Shown: positions 1 through 5,870 of the stretch, piece after piece | Numbering within the stretch: the first letter of the stretch is position 1 | Layout of the letters: each line of letters starts with the position of its first letter | Source of the DNA: Burkholderiaceae bacterium | Lineage (GTDB): Bacteria > Pseudomonadota > Gammaproteobacteria > Burkholderiales > Burkholderiaceae_F | Direction of reading: 5' to 3' | NCBI GenBank assembly: GCA_013696665.1 | Contig: JACCYC010000225.1 | Coordinates: 1 to 5,870 of the forward strand | Length of the DNA stretch: 5,870 nt | Position numbers and translations under genes: made by a program | Notes under the pieces: generated by a model | What the model was told of the DNA's origin: nothing | What the model saw: the letters and a program-made list of their open reading frames with translations, nothing else | Database searches by the model: none

Positions 1-25
1 AAAAAAAGGCCCGCGTGCGCGGGCC
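1..25 (-). terminator. Rho-independent terminator of the arg cluster
   Basis: GGCCCGCG (8-15) and CGCGGGCC (18-25) are perfect inverted repeats, forming a very GC-rich stem with a small loop. On the minus strand at least seven T follow (7-1). The direction of the T-tract shows that it ends transcripts coming from argG, about 180 nt after the argG stop codon. There is no T-tract on the other side, so it is not an obvious bidirectional terminator. Confidence 0.92.
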
Positions 26-40
26 AGGACTTATAAACAG

Positions 41-100
41 GCGCCTACGGTGCCGGTCGGAGAGCTCGCTCGCGGAGGAGTACGCGTTGAGCACCGGCGC
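41..100 (-). other. Long-range helix before the terminator (structured 3' UTR or possible small RNA)
   Basis: Bases 48-53 pair with 91-96 and 41-44 pair with 97-100. This gives a 10-bp helix with a 3-nt bulge (45-47) around a 37-nt GC-rich loop region. With the terminator at 1-25 it forms a compact structured segment of about 100 nt. This part of the stretch between argG and the window edge holds no gene I can support. Whether it is only 3' UTR or a processed RNA cannot be told from sequence. Confidence 0.4.
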
Positions 101-132
101 AGCAGACAATCGAAATATAACCAATGATCACA

Positions 133-205
133 GCGTTGCGCATTCATCCAAACGGCCGTTTCGTCGGTCAACCGACGACTGGTCGGTGGCGCAAATGCGC
201 AACGC
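133..205 (-). repeat. Large inverted repeat with nested hairpins after argG
   Basis: A perfect 12-bp inverted repeat (133-144 with 194-205) begins 3 bases after the argG stop codon and encloses 49 bases. Inside are a 12-bp palindrome AAACGGCCGTTT (150-161) and, directly beside it, a 7-bp perfect stem (162-168 with 171-177; 6 bp if drawn with a tetraloop). The bases at 172-176 can instead pair with 182-186, giving an alternative fold. As RNA this would be a branched structure in the argG 3' untranslated region. No coding potential is seen. It could protect the 3' end of the message or be one copy of a dispersed repeat. Confidence 0.75.
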
Positions 206-208
206 GCA

Positions 209-1465
209 TCAGGCCAGCCGCCGCGCTTTCGCATGTGCAGCAATCCGCATCCGTAACGCGTTGAGCTTGATGAATCCCTCCGCGTCGGCCTGGTTGTAAG
301 CGCCGTCGTCTTCGTCAAAAGTGGAGATCGCTTCGTCGAACAAAGAGTCGGTTTTCGACTCGCGGCCAACAACGATGATGGTGCCCTTGTACAGTTTTAG
401 GCGTACTCGGCCGTTCACGTTTTTTTGCGATTCATCGATCAGAGTCTGCAGCAGTTGGCGTTCAGGACTGAACCAGTAACCGTTGTAGATCATCCGCGCA
501 TAACGCGGCATCAGGTCATCTTTGATTGCAACGACTTCACGATCGAGCGTGATCGATTCTATTGCCCGATGGCCCCGCAGCATGATTGTTCCCCCGGGCG
601 TCTCGTAACAGCCGCGCGACTTCATGCCGACGTAGCGGTTCTCAACCAGATCGAGCCGGCCGATACCGTGCTTGCCGCCGATTCGGTTCAACTCGGTCAA
701 CACCTTCGCCGGTGACAGCTTCTTGCCGTTGATCGCAACGATGTCACCGTGCTTGTACTCGAGGTCGACAATCTCCGCCTTGTCGGGCGCCCTTTCAGGC
801 GACACCGTCAATCGCCACATCGAGTCCTCGGGCTCAAAGTTGGGATCCTCGAGAATGCCGCCTTCGTAGCTGATGTGCAGCAAATTGGCGTCCATCGAGT
901 ACGGAGCGCCGCCCTTGCGCTTTTTGAAATCAACCGGGATGCCGTGCTTGTCTGCGTACGCCAAAAGCTTTTTGCGCGATGAAAGATCCCATTCGCGCCA
1001 TGGCGCAATGACCGTGATGTCCGGCATCAACGCGTATGCGCCAAGTTCAAAGCGCACTTGGTCGTTGCCCTTTCCGGTCGCCCCGTGCGAAATGGTATCG
1101 GCGCCGGTCTTGCGAGCAATCTCGATCAGCTGCTTGGCGATCAACGGGCGCGCGATCGAGGTTCCGAGGAGATATTCGCCCTCGTAGAGCGCGTTGGCGC
1201 GAAACATCGGAAACACGAAGTCGCGCACGAATTCTTCGCGCAGATCCTCGACGAATATGTTGCTTTTTTTTATGCCCAGCTGGAGCGCTTTGGCACGCGC
1301 GGGCTCGAGCTCTTCGCCTTGCCCGATGTCGGCCGTGAACGTGATGACCTCTGCGTTGTAGTTGTCCTGCAGCCATTTCAGAATGACCGACGTGTCGAGC
1401 CCGCCCGAATAAGCCAGCACGACCTTGCCGACGCTCTCGGCGCCGGCCTTCTTCGACTTGTTCAT
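209..1465 (-). CDS. argG: Argininosuccinate synthase
   Basis: This 418-residue protein belongs to the roughly 400-residue ArgG type, not the longer E. coli type of about 447. It joins citrulline and aspartate with ATP to give argininosuccinate, AMP and PPi in the cytoplasm. The N-terminal PP-loop reads AYSGGLDTS (18-26). LLGTSIARP (99-107) and HGATGKGNDQVRFE (127-140) are the family's substrate and nucleotide segments, followed by APWREWDL (154-161), YSMDANLLH (189-197) and RYVGMKSRGCYETPGG in the C-terminal half. No key residue appears missing. About ten extra residues precede the PP-loop strand compared with many homologues, and the C terminus ends in a short basic tail (HAKARRLA). The start is the ATG with AAGGA upstream. 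The gene is last in the arginine cluster, 115 bp after the exported-protein gene, and may have its own promoter. The partner lyase gene argH is not in the window. Confidence 0.97.
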   Translation of the reverse strand: MNKSKKAGAESVGKVVLAYSGGLDTSVILKWLQDNYNAEVITFTADIGQGEELEPARAKALQLGIKKSNIFVEDLREEFVRDFVFPMFRANALYEGEYLLGTSIARPLIAKQLIEIARKTGADTISHGATGKGNDQVRFELGAYALMPDITVIAPWREWDLSSRKKLLAYADKHGIPVDFKKRKGGAPYSMDANLLHISYEGGILEDPNFEPEDSMWRLTVSPERAPDKAEIVDLEYKHGDIVAINGKKLSPAKVLTELNRIGGKHGIGRLDLVENRYVGMKSRGCYETPGGTIMLRGHRAIESITLDREVVAIKDDLMPRYARMIYNGYWFSPERQLLQTLIDESQKNVNGRVRLKLYKGTIIVVGRESKTDSLFDEAISTFDEDDGAYNQADAEGFIKLNALRMRIAAHAKARRLA

Positions 1466-1469
1466 ATGT

Positions 1470-1474
1470 TCCTT
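1470..1474 (-). promoter_or_regulatory. Ribosome binding site of argG
   Basis: AAGGA on the minus strand lies 4 nt before the ATG at 1465. It decides the start in favour of that ATG over the in-frame GTG at 1489, which has no purine-rich site at the right distance. Confidence 0.7.
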
Positions 1475-1528
1475 CAACCGATGGGTCACCGAGTCGCCGA
1501 GCTCAATTTCCGACGCGGGATCTTGCTT

Positions 1529-1548
1529 CGCTGCGATGTCGCGCAGCG
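1529..1548 (-). other. Hairpin in the argG leader
   Basis: CGCTGCG and CGCAGCG form a perfect 7-bp stem with a 6-nt loop, starting 5 nt after the TATAAT box. It is followed by A-rich sequence rather than a T-tract, so it is not an intrinsic terminator. If the promoter is real, the argG mRNA would begin with this stem-loop, which could protect its 5' end. Confidence 0.5.
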
Positions 1549-1553
1549 GCGGG

Positions 1554-1559
1554 ATTATA
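1554..1559 (-). promoter_or_regulatory. Candidate -10 box (TATAAT) of an internal argG promoter
   Basis: A perfect TATAAT reads on the minus strand 21 bp after the exported-protein stop and 88 bp before the argG ATG. A weak -35 match, CTGACC (1579-1584), lies 19 bp upstream. Transcription would start near 1547, at the foot of the hairpin at 1529-1548. It would let argG be expressed apart from argD-argF. Activity is inferred. Confidence 0.45.
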
Positions 1560-1580
1560 GAGCGACGCCGAACGCCAGGG

Positions 1581-2516
1581 TCAGCGGCCTTGTGGCACCG
1601 GTCTGATCTCGCCCGGCACTACCAGGCCGCCCAGTGTGCGGGCGAGCGCCTCGCCGCTGGCTTTTTCCGCGAACACTTCGAGCCGGCTCGACAGCTGTTC
1701 GATCGACAATGAGCGCGCGATATTGATTGCGTCGGAGCTTGAGTCGTGAATTTTTTCATCGATCAGCCACGGTGCCGACTCAAGAACCTGCAGCGTCTTC
1801 GCATCGAGAATGAATAGTTTGGCGTAGTAGTAGAGCGCGACGTAGCGGCTCCTGCGCTGTAGGCCGGGACTGCCGTCGGGCTCGACGACGTCGTACTTGC
1901 CCTCCCAGGGACCGGTATCACGAGTCGATCCACCATTCACATCCTGCACGAAAAGGCCGACGCCATGCAATTTGCTCCCGAGCCCGGCTCGCTCGAACCC
2001 GCGATAGTGGGGAGTGACAATGACGATTCGATCCCATTCTTCCCGCGCCGGCATCTTCTGCAGCTCGGCAGTAAGCCGATCGAACGCGACACGCTCGCGG
2101 TCTGGCGGCGATACGCCTTCCAGCTCGGCCGGATTCAGACGCATGAAGACACGGTTCGTTTCCGGGAACCTGCGCGCAACGACTCGATCGATGCCGCGCA
2201 TCACGATTGCGTCGAGCGAGTGGTCGGGCACTGCGAGGCTGGTGCGTTCGTAGGGATCAAGGTGCGACCCAACCTGTTGCTTGGCCACGATATAACTCAA
2301 CTGACCGCCAATGGCTGACACGATCGCAAAGACGGCCTTTTTCTCAGCGGAAACCGCCGGCGCGGGCGCTGCGCTTAAAGCGTCGGCGGGCGGGGCCCTG
2401 AATTCCTTCGGATTTATCCAAATGCCGCTCTCCTGCGCCTGGGCACTGAAGAACGGTGCAAGGCAAACGAGCGCCACCAGGGTGAGTCGCAGTTTGTACG
2501 AGCGTTTAGCTGACAT
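1581..2516 (-). CDS. Exported (probably periplasmic) protein of unknown function within the arg cluster
   Basis: I do not recognise this 311-residue protein. Its N terminus is a good Sec signal peptide: basic MSAKRSYKLR, a hydrophobic core at about 11-23, and a likely cut after Ala27 (SAQA, then QESG). Cys18 is not in a lipobox, so a lipoprotein is unlikely. Residues 30-60 are Ala/Pro-rich. The rest looks like a soluble mixed alpha/beta domain, with strand-like stretches such as DRIVIVTP and the Tyr-rich RYVALYYYAKLFILD, and a helical region from about 255 (INIARSLSIEQLSSRLEVFAE). I see no further membrane segment and no catalytic motif I can name. The ATG at 2516 overlaps the argF stop by 11 bp and has GGGG at 2521-2524 as a ribosome binding site, so it should be translationally coupled to argF. 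Codon use resembles the neighbours and the frame is intact, so it is a real gene rather than a shadow. A link to arginine metabolism is suggested only by position. Confidence 0.88.
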   Translation of the reverse strand: MSAKRSYKLRLTLVALVCLAPFFSAQAQESGIWINPKEFRAPPADALSAAPAPAVSAEKKAVFAIVSAIGGQLSYIVAKQQVGSHLDPYERTSLAVPDHSLDAIVMRGIDRVVARRFPETNRVFMRLNPAELEGVSPPDRERVAFDRLTAELQKMPAREEWDRIVIVTPHYRGFERAGLGSKLHGVGLFVQDVNGGSTRDTGPWEGKYDVVEPDGSPGLQRRSRYVALYYYAKLFILDAKTLQVLESAPWLIDEKIHDSSSDAINIARSLSIEQLSSRLEVFAEKASGEALARTLGGLVVPGEIRPVPQGR

Positions 2517-3426
2517 TTTTCCCCAGCAGCAAATATTCCATCAGAGCCTTTTGCACGTGCAACCGGTTCTCGGCTTCATCCCACACCGCGGACTGGTTGC
2601 CGTCGATTACATCTGCCGAGACCTCCTCGCCCCGGTGTGCCGGTAGGCAATGCATGAAAATGGCATCGTGCTGGGCGGCCTGCATCATCTCGGCGTCGAC
2701 CTGCCAATCGGCAAAGGCTTTCATTCGAATTTCGTTTTCGGCTTCGTAGCCCATGCTCGTCCACACGTCGGTCGTCACGAGATGCGCATCGCGTGCCGCT
2801 TCGATCGGGTCGGCAAAGACCCGCAGGTGCGGCCCAATAGTGCAGCGCGCGGTATCGAGCACATACCCCGGAGGCGTCGAAATGTTCAGTTGGAAGCCCA
2901 GCTTGTGCGCGGCTTGAAGCCAGGTGTAAGCCATGTTGTTGGCGTCGCCGATCCATGCCACCGTGCGTCCGGCGATGGACCCGCGATGCTCTATGAATGT
3001 GAATATGTCCGCCAGGATCTGGCACGGGTGATATTCGTTGGTCAGGCCGTTCATCACAGGCACTCGCGAATGATCCGCAAACCGTTCAAGCTTCGCCTGT
3101 TCGTAGGTGCGGATCATCACGATGTCAACCATGCGTGAAATTACGCGCGCGGTGTCCTCGATCGGTTCGGCGCGTCCCAGTTGCGAGTCGCCTGTAGTGA
3201 TGTGAATCACCGAGCCGCCCATCTGATACATGCCGGCTTCAAACGACACGCGGGTGCGTGTCGAGGCCTTCTCAAAGACCATCGCCAGCGTCCGGTCGGC
3301 TAACGGCTGATAAAACTCGTAGCGCTTGAAGCGATCTTTGATGATGCGCGAGCGATCGAACACCCACTCGAGCTCGGAACGATCGAAATCGGCAAACTGC
3401 AGAAAGTGACGAATGCCCCCGGCCAT
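2506..3426 (-). CDS. argF: Ornithine carbamoyltransferase, anabolic type
   Basis: This 306-residue protein has the usual OTCase length. It transfers a carbamoyl group from carbamoyl phosphate to ornithine, giving citrulline, in the cytoplasm. All key motifs are present: the carbamoyl-phosphate loop STRTR (55-59), HPCQ (133-136), the ornithine-side loop DVWTSMG (220-226) and HCLPAHRGEEV (259-269). The catalytic Cys260 is intact. The order is an N-terminal carbamoyl-phosphate domain followed by a C-terminal ornithine domain. The ATG at 3426 is preferred over the in-frame TTG directly before it (3429). Neither has a clear Shine-Dalgarno sequence, so translation probably depends on coupling to argD, whose stop is 6 bp upstream. 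The 3' end overlaps the next gene by 11 bp. I read it as biosynthetic rather than the catabolic arcB type because of its arg neighbours and the absence of arcA or arcC; that is inference. Confidence 0.97.
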   Translation of the reverse strand: MAGGIRHFLQFADFDRSELEWVFDRSRIIKDRFKRYEFYQPLADRTLAMVFEKASTRTRVSFEAGMYQMGGSVIHITTGDSQLGRAEPIEDTARVISRMVDIVMIRTYEQAKLERFADHSRVPVMNGLTNEYHPCQILADIFTFIEHRGSIAGRTVAWIGDANNMAYTWLQAAHKLGFQLNISTPPGYVLDTARCTIGPHLRVFADPIEAARDAHLVTTDVWTSMGYEAENEIRMKAFADWQVDAEMMQAAQHDAIFMHCLPAHRGEEVSADVIDGNQSAVWDEAENRLHVQKALMEYLLLGKNVS

Positions 3427-3432
3427 CAACCG

Positions 3433-4653
3433 TCAGGCAGCTTTCTGATCGGCATTGTCTAAATTTGCGCTTGCTGGCAGCGGCGCGGTCAAGAACGTGC
3501 GAATCACTGGAGCCAGGCGGTCGACGATCATCAGCGCTTCCTCGGCGCTCAGAATCAGCGGCGGCAGCAGGCGAATGACGGTGTCGTGCGTCACGTTGAT
3601 CAATAAGCCTCTCGCAAGTGCCCGGCGGACCAGCTCATTGCACGGCCGGTCGAGCTCGATTCCGATCATCAGGCCCATGCCGCGCACCTGCACGACGCCG
3701 CTGACACCATTCAGCGCGCGCTTGATTCCTTCGATAATCCGCGAGCCTTGCGCGACTGCGTTTGCCATCAAGCCGTCGCTTTCGATGATTGCAAGCGTTT
3801 CAATTCCCGCACGCATTGCCAATGGATTGCCGCCGAACGTCGTGCCGTGGTTGCCCGGGCCAAAAACCCCGACCGCGGCGCCCGCCGCGACGCATGCGCC
3901 AATCGGTACGCCCGATCCGAGCCCTTTCGCCAACGTCATCACATCCGGGCGAATGTCGGCCCACTGATGCGCAAACCATTTTCCGGTACGGCCAATACCG
4001 CTTTGAATTTCGTCAATCATCAGCAGCAACCCGCGCTCGTCGCACAGACGCCGCAAGGCCTTGACGTAATCCAAGTCCGCAACGTAGATGCCACCTTCGC
4101 CCTGCAGCACCTCGAGCCATACAGCGAGCACGCGGCGATCGGAGTCGACGATTCGTTTCACGGCCGCGATATCGTTATAGGGAACCTGGATGAAACCCGT
4201 CGGAAACGGCTCGAAGCCCTTGCGCGCCTTGTCGCTGCCAGTCGCTGCCAGCGTAGCGAGGGTCCGGCCGTGCCACGCGCGTTCCATCACGATCGTTTGC
4301 GCTTCGGGTTGCCCGCGCTTGTGGCCCAGCATGCGGACCAGCTTCAGCGCGGCCTCATTGGCCTCCGAGCCCGAGTTGCCGAAAAATACCTCCTGCATTC
4401 CTGAGAGCTGGCAGATGCGATCGGCAAGCAGCTCCTGTTCGCGAACGCGATAAACATTCGATGTATGAATCAGGCGGTTGACTTGATCAGTGAGTGCGGC
4501 GGTCAATTTCGGATGCGCGTGCCCGACTCCGTTGACGGCGATACCTGCAAGTGCGTCGAGGTATTCGTTTCCGTGCTCGTCGTACAGACAAGCGCCTTTG
4601 CCGTGCGTGAAGGCAACTGGCAGCCGATTGTAGGTATTCATCAGATGCGTCAT
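3433..4653 (-). CDS. argD: Acetylornithine aminotransferase
   Basis: Class III PLP aminotransferase, 406 residues, a normal length for ArgD. It converts N-acetylglutamate semialdehyde and glutamate to N-acetylornithine and 2-oxoglutarate in cytoplasmic arginine synthesis. Some family members also act on succinyl-diaminopimelate or succinylornithine. Visible motifs are HTSNVYR (63-69), the PLP-phosphate loop GNSGSEANE (92-100), WHGRT (127-131), LEVLQGEGG (180-188), DEIQSGIGRTG (214-224, with Asp214 for the PLP nitrogen) and TLAKGLGSG, with Lys243 as the Schiff-base lysine. TTFGGNPLA follows, as in the family. The common E-P-[VI]-Q motif reads E-V-L-Q here, which I take as a lineage variant. 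The start was chosen for the GGAG 6 nt upstream and because the N terminus MTHLMNTYNRLPVAF fits the family. The C-terminal stretch after APVIRTFL is a short, Ala- and Asp-rich tail. The stop lies 6 bp before argF, so the two genes are probably co-transcribed. Confidence 0.96.
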   Translation of the reverse strand: MTHLMNTYNRLPVAFTHGKGACLYDEHGNEYLDALAGIAVNGVGHAHPKLTAALTDQVNRLIHTSNVYRVREQELLADRICQLSGMQEVFFGNSGSEANEAALKLVRMLGHKRGQPEAQTIVMERAWHGRTLATLAATGSDKARKGFEPFPTGFIQVPYNDIAAVKRIVDSDRRVLAVWLEVLQGEGGIYVADLDYVKALRRLCDERGLLLMIDEIQSGIGRTGKWFAHQWADIRPDVMTLAKGLGSGVPIGACVAAGAAVGVFGPGNHGTTFGGNPLAMRAGIETLAIIESDGLMANAVAQGSRIIEGIKRALNGVSGVVQVRGMGLMIGIELDRPCNELVRRALARGLLINVTHDTVIRLLPPLILSAEEALMIVDRLAPVIRTFLTAPLPASANLDNADQKAA

Positions 4654-4659
4654 GTGGCG

Positions 4660-4663
4660 CTCC
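4660..4663 (-). promoter_or_regulatory. Ribosome binding site of argD
   Basis: GGAG lies 6 nt before the ATG at 4653, one base after the T-tract of the upstream hairpin. It fixes the argD start at 4653. An upstream in-frame start at 4740 and a later ATG at 4641 have no comparable site. Confidence 0.75.
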
Positions 4664-4664
4664 G

Positions 4665-4702
4665 AAAAAAGAGAAACGCGGCAGTCGTAACACCGCCGCG
4701 TT
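4665..4702 (-). terminator. Terminator-like hairpin between the decarboxylase gene and argD
   Basis: On the minus strand AACGCGGC (4702-4695) pairs perfectly with GCCGCGTT (4682-4675) across a 12-nt loop. It is followed by TCTC and six T (4674-4665). This has the form of a Rho-independent terminator and would end the decarboxylase transcript about 60-100 nt after its stop. It also lies downstream of the TATAAT box and directly against the argD ribosome binding site, so it could instead act as a leader hairpin or attenuator for argD. Confidence 0.7.
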
Positions 4703-4708
4703 CTGCGA

Positions 4709-4714
4709 ATTATA
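4709..4714 (-). promoter_or_regulatory. Candidate -10 box (TATAAT) upstream of argD
   Basis: A perfect TATAAT reads on the minus strand 56 bases upstream of the argD ATG. No good -35 box sits at 16-18 bp. The nearest candidate, TTGCCC at 4735-4740, has a 20-bp spacer, which is long. If used, transcription would start near 4702, at the first base of the hairpin at 4675-4702. The box is seen directly; its use as a promoter is inference. Confidence 0.45.
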
Positions 4715-4763
4715 GGTGTGCCACGCCAGCCACGGGGCAATACAGAAGATGTGTTGGTAGACG

Positions 4764-5870
4764 TTAGGCTGCGCGGCGGCGCTGTGGCCGGCTTGCCACC
4801 AACGCAATCAACTGGTGTTCCTCATCGGCCGAGAGCACACGCACTGATGGCACATAGCCCTGATAAACCACACCATGCAGCTCGACTTTATTCTGTACTC
4901 GCAGATATCGCACCAAGTACTCGACGATGTTGTCGGTGATGCGCTGGCCGGGCACGAGCACGGGGATACCCGGCGGGTACGGGACGATCTGGTCGCAGCT
5001 GATGCGGCCGGCCAGCTTCGGGTTAACCTGATCGTTGTCGTCCAGCAACGGAACCAGCTCGCCGGTCGTGTAATAAGCGTCGCGCGGCAGGAATACGAGT
5101 TCGGTGAACGGGGGCAGATCCGGAGTCCGGTACAGCCGGCGCGGCGCGCGCTTCTCGTGCGCGATCCGCATCAATGCGTCGTAAAGGCGCGAGCACTTCG
5201 ATCGTGTGGTGCCGATCGTCAGCAGCAGCGTTAGCGTGTTGAATGTTGACTTCTCCACCGTGATGTTGAAGCGCGTAAAAAGCTCCTTCTGCAGATCGTC
5301 GACCGTCATGCCGCACGATGCGACATCGACCGTTATCTTGGTTGGGTCAAGCCGAATGCCGTCGTTCTTGACTTCATCGGGCAGCAGGTCCTCGAGCTCT
5401 AGCACGCGGAACACGCCGGTCGAATTGATCTGCTCGCGCAACTCGTCGGCCAGCATCAGCGTCCGCTGCAGTAACTTGTAGCCTTCGAGCACCGCCTGCT
5501 TGCGGCTGACATCGAGACTCGCGATCATGCTGTACATCGGGCTAGTCGATGTATGCATGTTGAAATTTTCGCGAAAAATGTGCTCGTTGAAAGTCGGATC
5601 GTTGACGTGGATATAGGCCGCCTGCGACAGCGCCGACAGCGTCTTGTGAGCCGACTGTGTGACGTAATCGGCGCCGGACTCGAGCGCGGTCGGGCGCAGC
5701 GCCGGATGAAAGCGCGCGTGCGCAAACCACGCTTCGTCGATCAAAACCTTGATACCGCGCGCGTGCGCCGCCTCGACGATCGGTTTCAGGTCGTAGCGCA
5801 GGCCGTCGTAGGTGCAGGAGGTCAGAACCAGCAGCTGCGCTTCGGGATGTTCGTCAATGGCCTTCAGGAT
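4764..5870 (-). CDS. Orn/Lys/Arg decarboxylase, PLP-dependent (C-terminal part, 5' end outside window)
   Basis: The 368 residues present are the C-terminal half of a fold-type I basic amino acid decarboxylase, which removes CO2 from ornithine, lysine or arginine to give a diamine or agmatine in the cytoplasm. The frame is open to the window edge. In fragment numbering, SCTYDGLRYD lies near residues 18-27. IDEAW (44-48) fits the aspartate that holds the PLP ring nitrogen, and TQSAHK ends at Lys76, the expected Schiff-base lysine. HTSTSP (106-111) matches the family's segment after the lysine. The C-terminal domain contains DPTKITV, VEKSTFNTL and PYPPGIP (about 297-303). Family members are usually about 700-760 residues, so the N-terminal wing domain and first part of the PLP domain are missing here only because of the window edge. 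The protein ends in a basic tail (RPQRRRAA) and a TAA stop. Family assignment is firm, but substrate cannot be read from this part. The gene lies upstream of argD on the same strand, separated by a terminator-like hairpin. Confidence 0.93.
   Translation of the reverse strand: MLKAIDEHPEAQLLVLTSCTYDGLRYDLKPIVEAAHARGIKVLIDEAWFAHARFHPALRPTALESGADYVTQSAHKTLSALSQAAYIHVNDPTFNEHIFRENFNMHTSTSPMYSMIASLDVSRKQAVLEGYKLLQRTLMLADELREQINSTGVFRVLELEDLLPDEVKNDGIRLDPTKITVDVASCGMTVDDLQKELFTRFNITVEKSTFNTLTLLLTIGTTRSKCSRLYDALMRIAHEKRAPRRLYRTPDLPPFTELVFLPRDAYYTTGELVPLLDDNDQVNPKLAGRISCDQIVPYPPGIPVLVPGQRITDNIVEYLVRYLRVQNKVELHGVVYQGYVPSVRVLSADEEHQLIALVASRPQRRRAA

Noticed and set aside
1..208. tRNA or other classical RNA gene in the argG downstream region
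   Set aside because: I looked for a cloverleaf and a T-loop-like GTTCRA segment on both strands and saw none. The inverted repeats do not fit tRNA geometry.
31..372. Minus-strand open frame of 113 codons overlapping the end of argG and the 3' region
   Set aside because: It is out of frame with argG, Arg/Thr/Ser-rich, and runs through the inverted repeats, so it reads as chance open frame.
1466..1489. GTG start of argG at 1489
   Set aside because: It would translate the AAGGA ribosome binding site of the better-placed ATG at 1465 and has no site of its own.
1058..1606. Plus-strand open frame of 182 codons
   Set aside because: It lies opposite argG, whose protein shows all family motifs. The plus-strand translation looks like a typical antisense shadow in GC-rich DNA.
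2650..3138. Plus-strand open frame of 162 codons
   Set aside because: It is antisense to argF, which is intact and motif-complete.
4231..4250. Exact tandem 10-bp repeat in argD
   Set aside because: The encoded segment LAATGSDKARK has normal length for ArgD and the frame is intact, so there is no sign of a recent duplication or slippage defect.
3748..4404. Plus-strand open frame of 218 codons
   Set aside because: It is wholly antisense to argD, with no recognisable domain and no ribosome binding site that would support it.
4654..4740. Longer argD start at 4740
   Set aside because: It would add 29 residues that are Arg-rich and encoded by the promoter and hairpin region, and it lacks a ribosome binding site. 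The start at 4653 has GGAG.
4654..4763. ArgR operator (ARG box) upstream of argD
   Set aside because: I found no AT-rich palindrome resembling the TGAAT...ATTCA pattern in the gap or the start region. Control by an ArgR-type repressor is not supported by sequence here.

Overview
The window looks like bacterial chromosome, most likely from a betaproteobacterium. The basis is the style of the ArgG, ArgF and ArgD proteins and the argD-argF-(extra gene)-argG order, which I recall from Burkholderiales and related groups. Base composition is moderately GC-rich and codon use looks uniform. I see no insertion sequence, CRISPR array, tRNA, rRNA or phage gene. Every supported gene lies on the minus strand, so transcription runs from high to low coordinates.

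From 5870 to 4764 is the C-terminal half of a PLP-dependent ornithine/lysine/arginine decarboxylase, cut by the window edge. A 110-bp gap follows. It holds a perfect TATAAT box, a terminator-like hairpin with a T-tract, and the argD ribosome binding site. The arginine genes then run argD (4653-3433), argF (3426-2506), a gene for an unrecognised exported protein (2516-1581) and argG (1465-209). The first three are packed tightly: argD and argF are 6 bp apart, and argF overlaps the exported-protein gene by 11 bp. A 115-bp gap before argG carries a second TATAAT box and a hairpin. After argG, about 200 bp without a gene holds two strong inverted-repeat structures and ends in a clear intrinsic terminator at 1-25.

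Functionally, ArgD makes N-acetylornithine. A deacetylation or acetyl-transfer step, encoded elsewhere, gives ornithine. ArgF makes citrulline and ArgG makes argininosuccinate. The neighbouring decarboxylase would remove ornithine, arginine or lysine to make a polyamine or diamine, so it may draw on the same pool. The exported protein is the least expected member, because its neighbours are cytoplasmic enzymes. Most of the window is ordinary metabolism. The points worth a second look are the exported protein, the terminator-like hairpin in the argD leader, and the structured argG 3' region. I found no convincing sign of a wholly new system.
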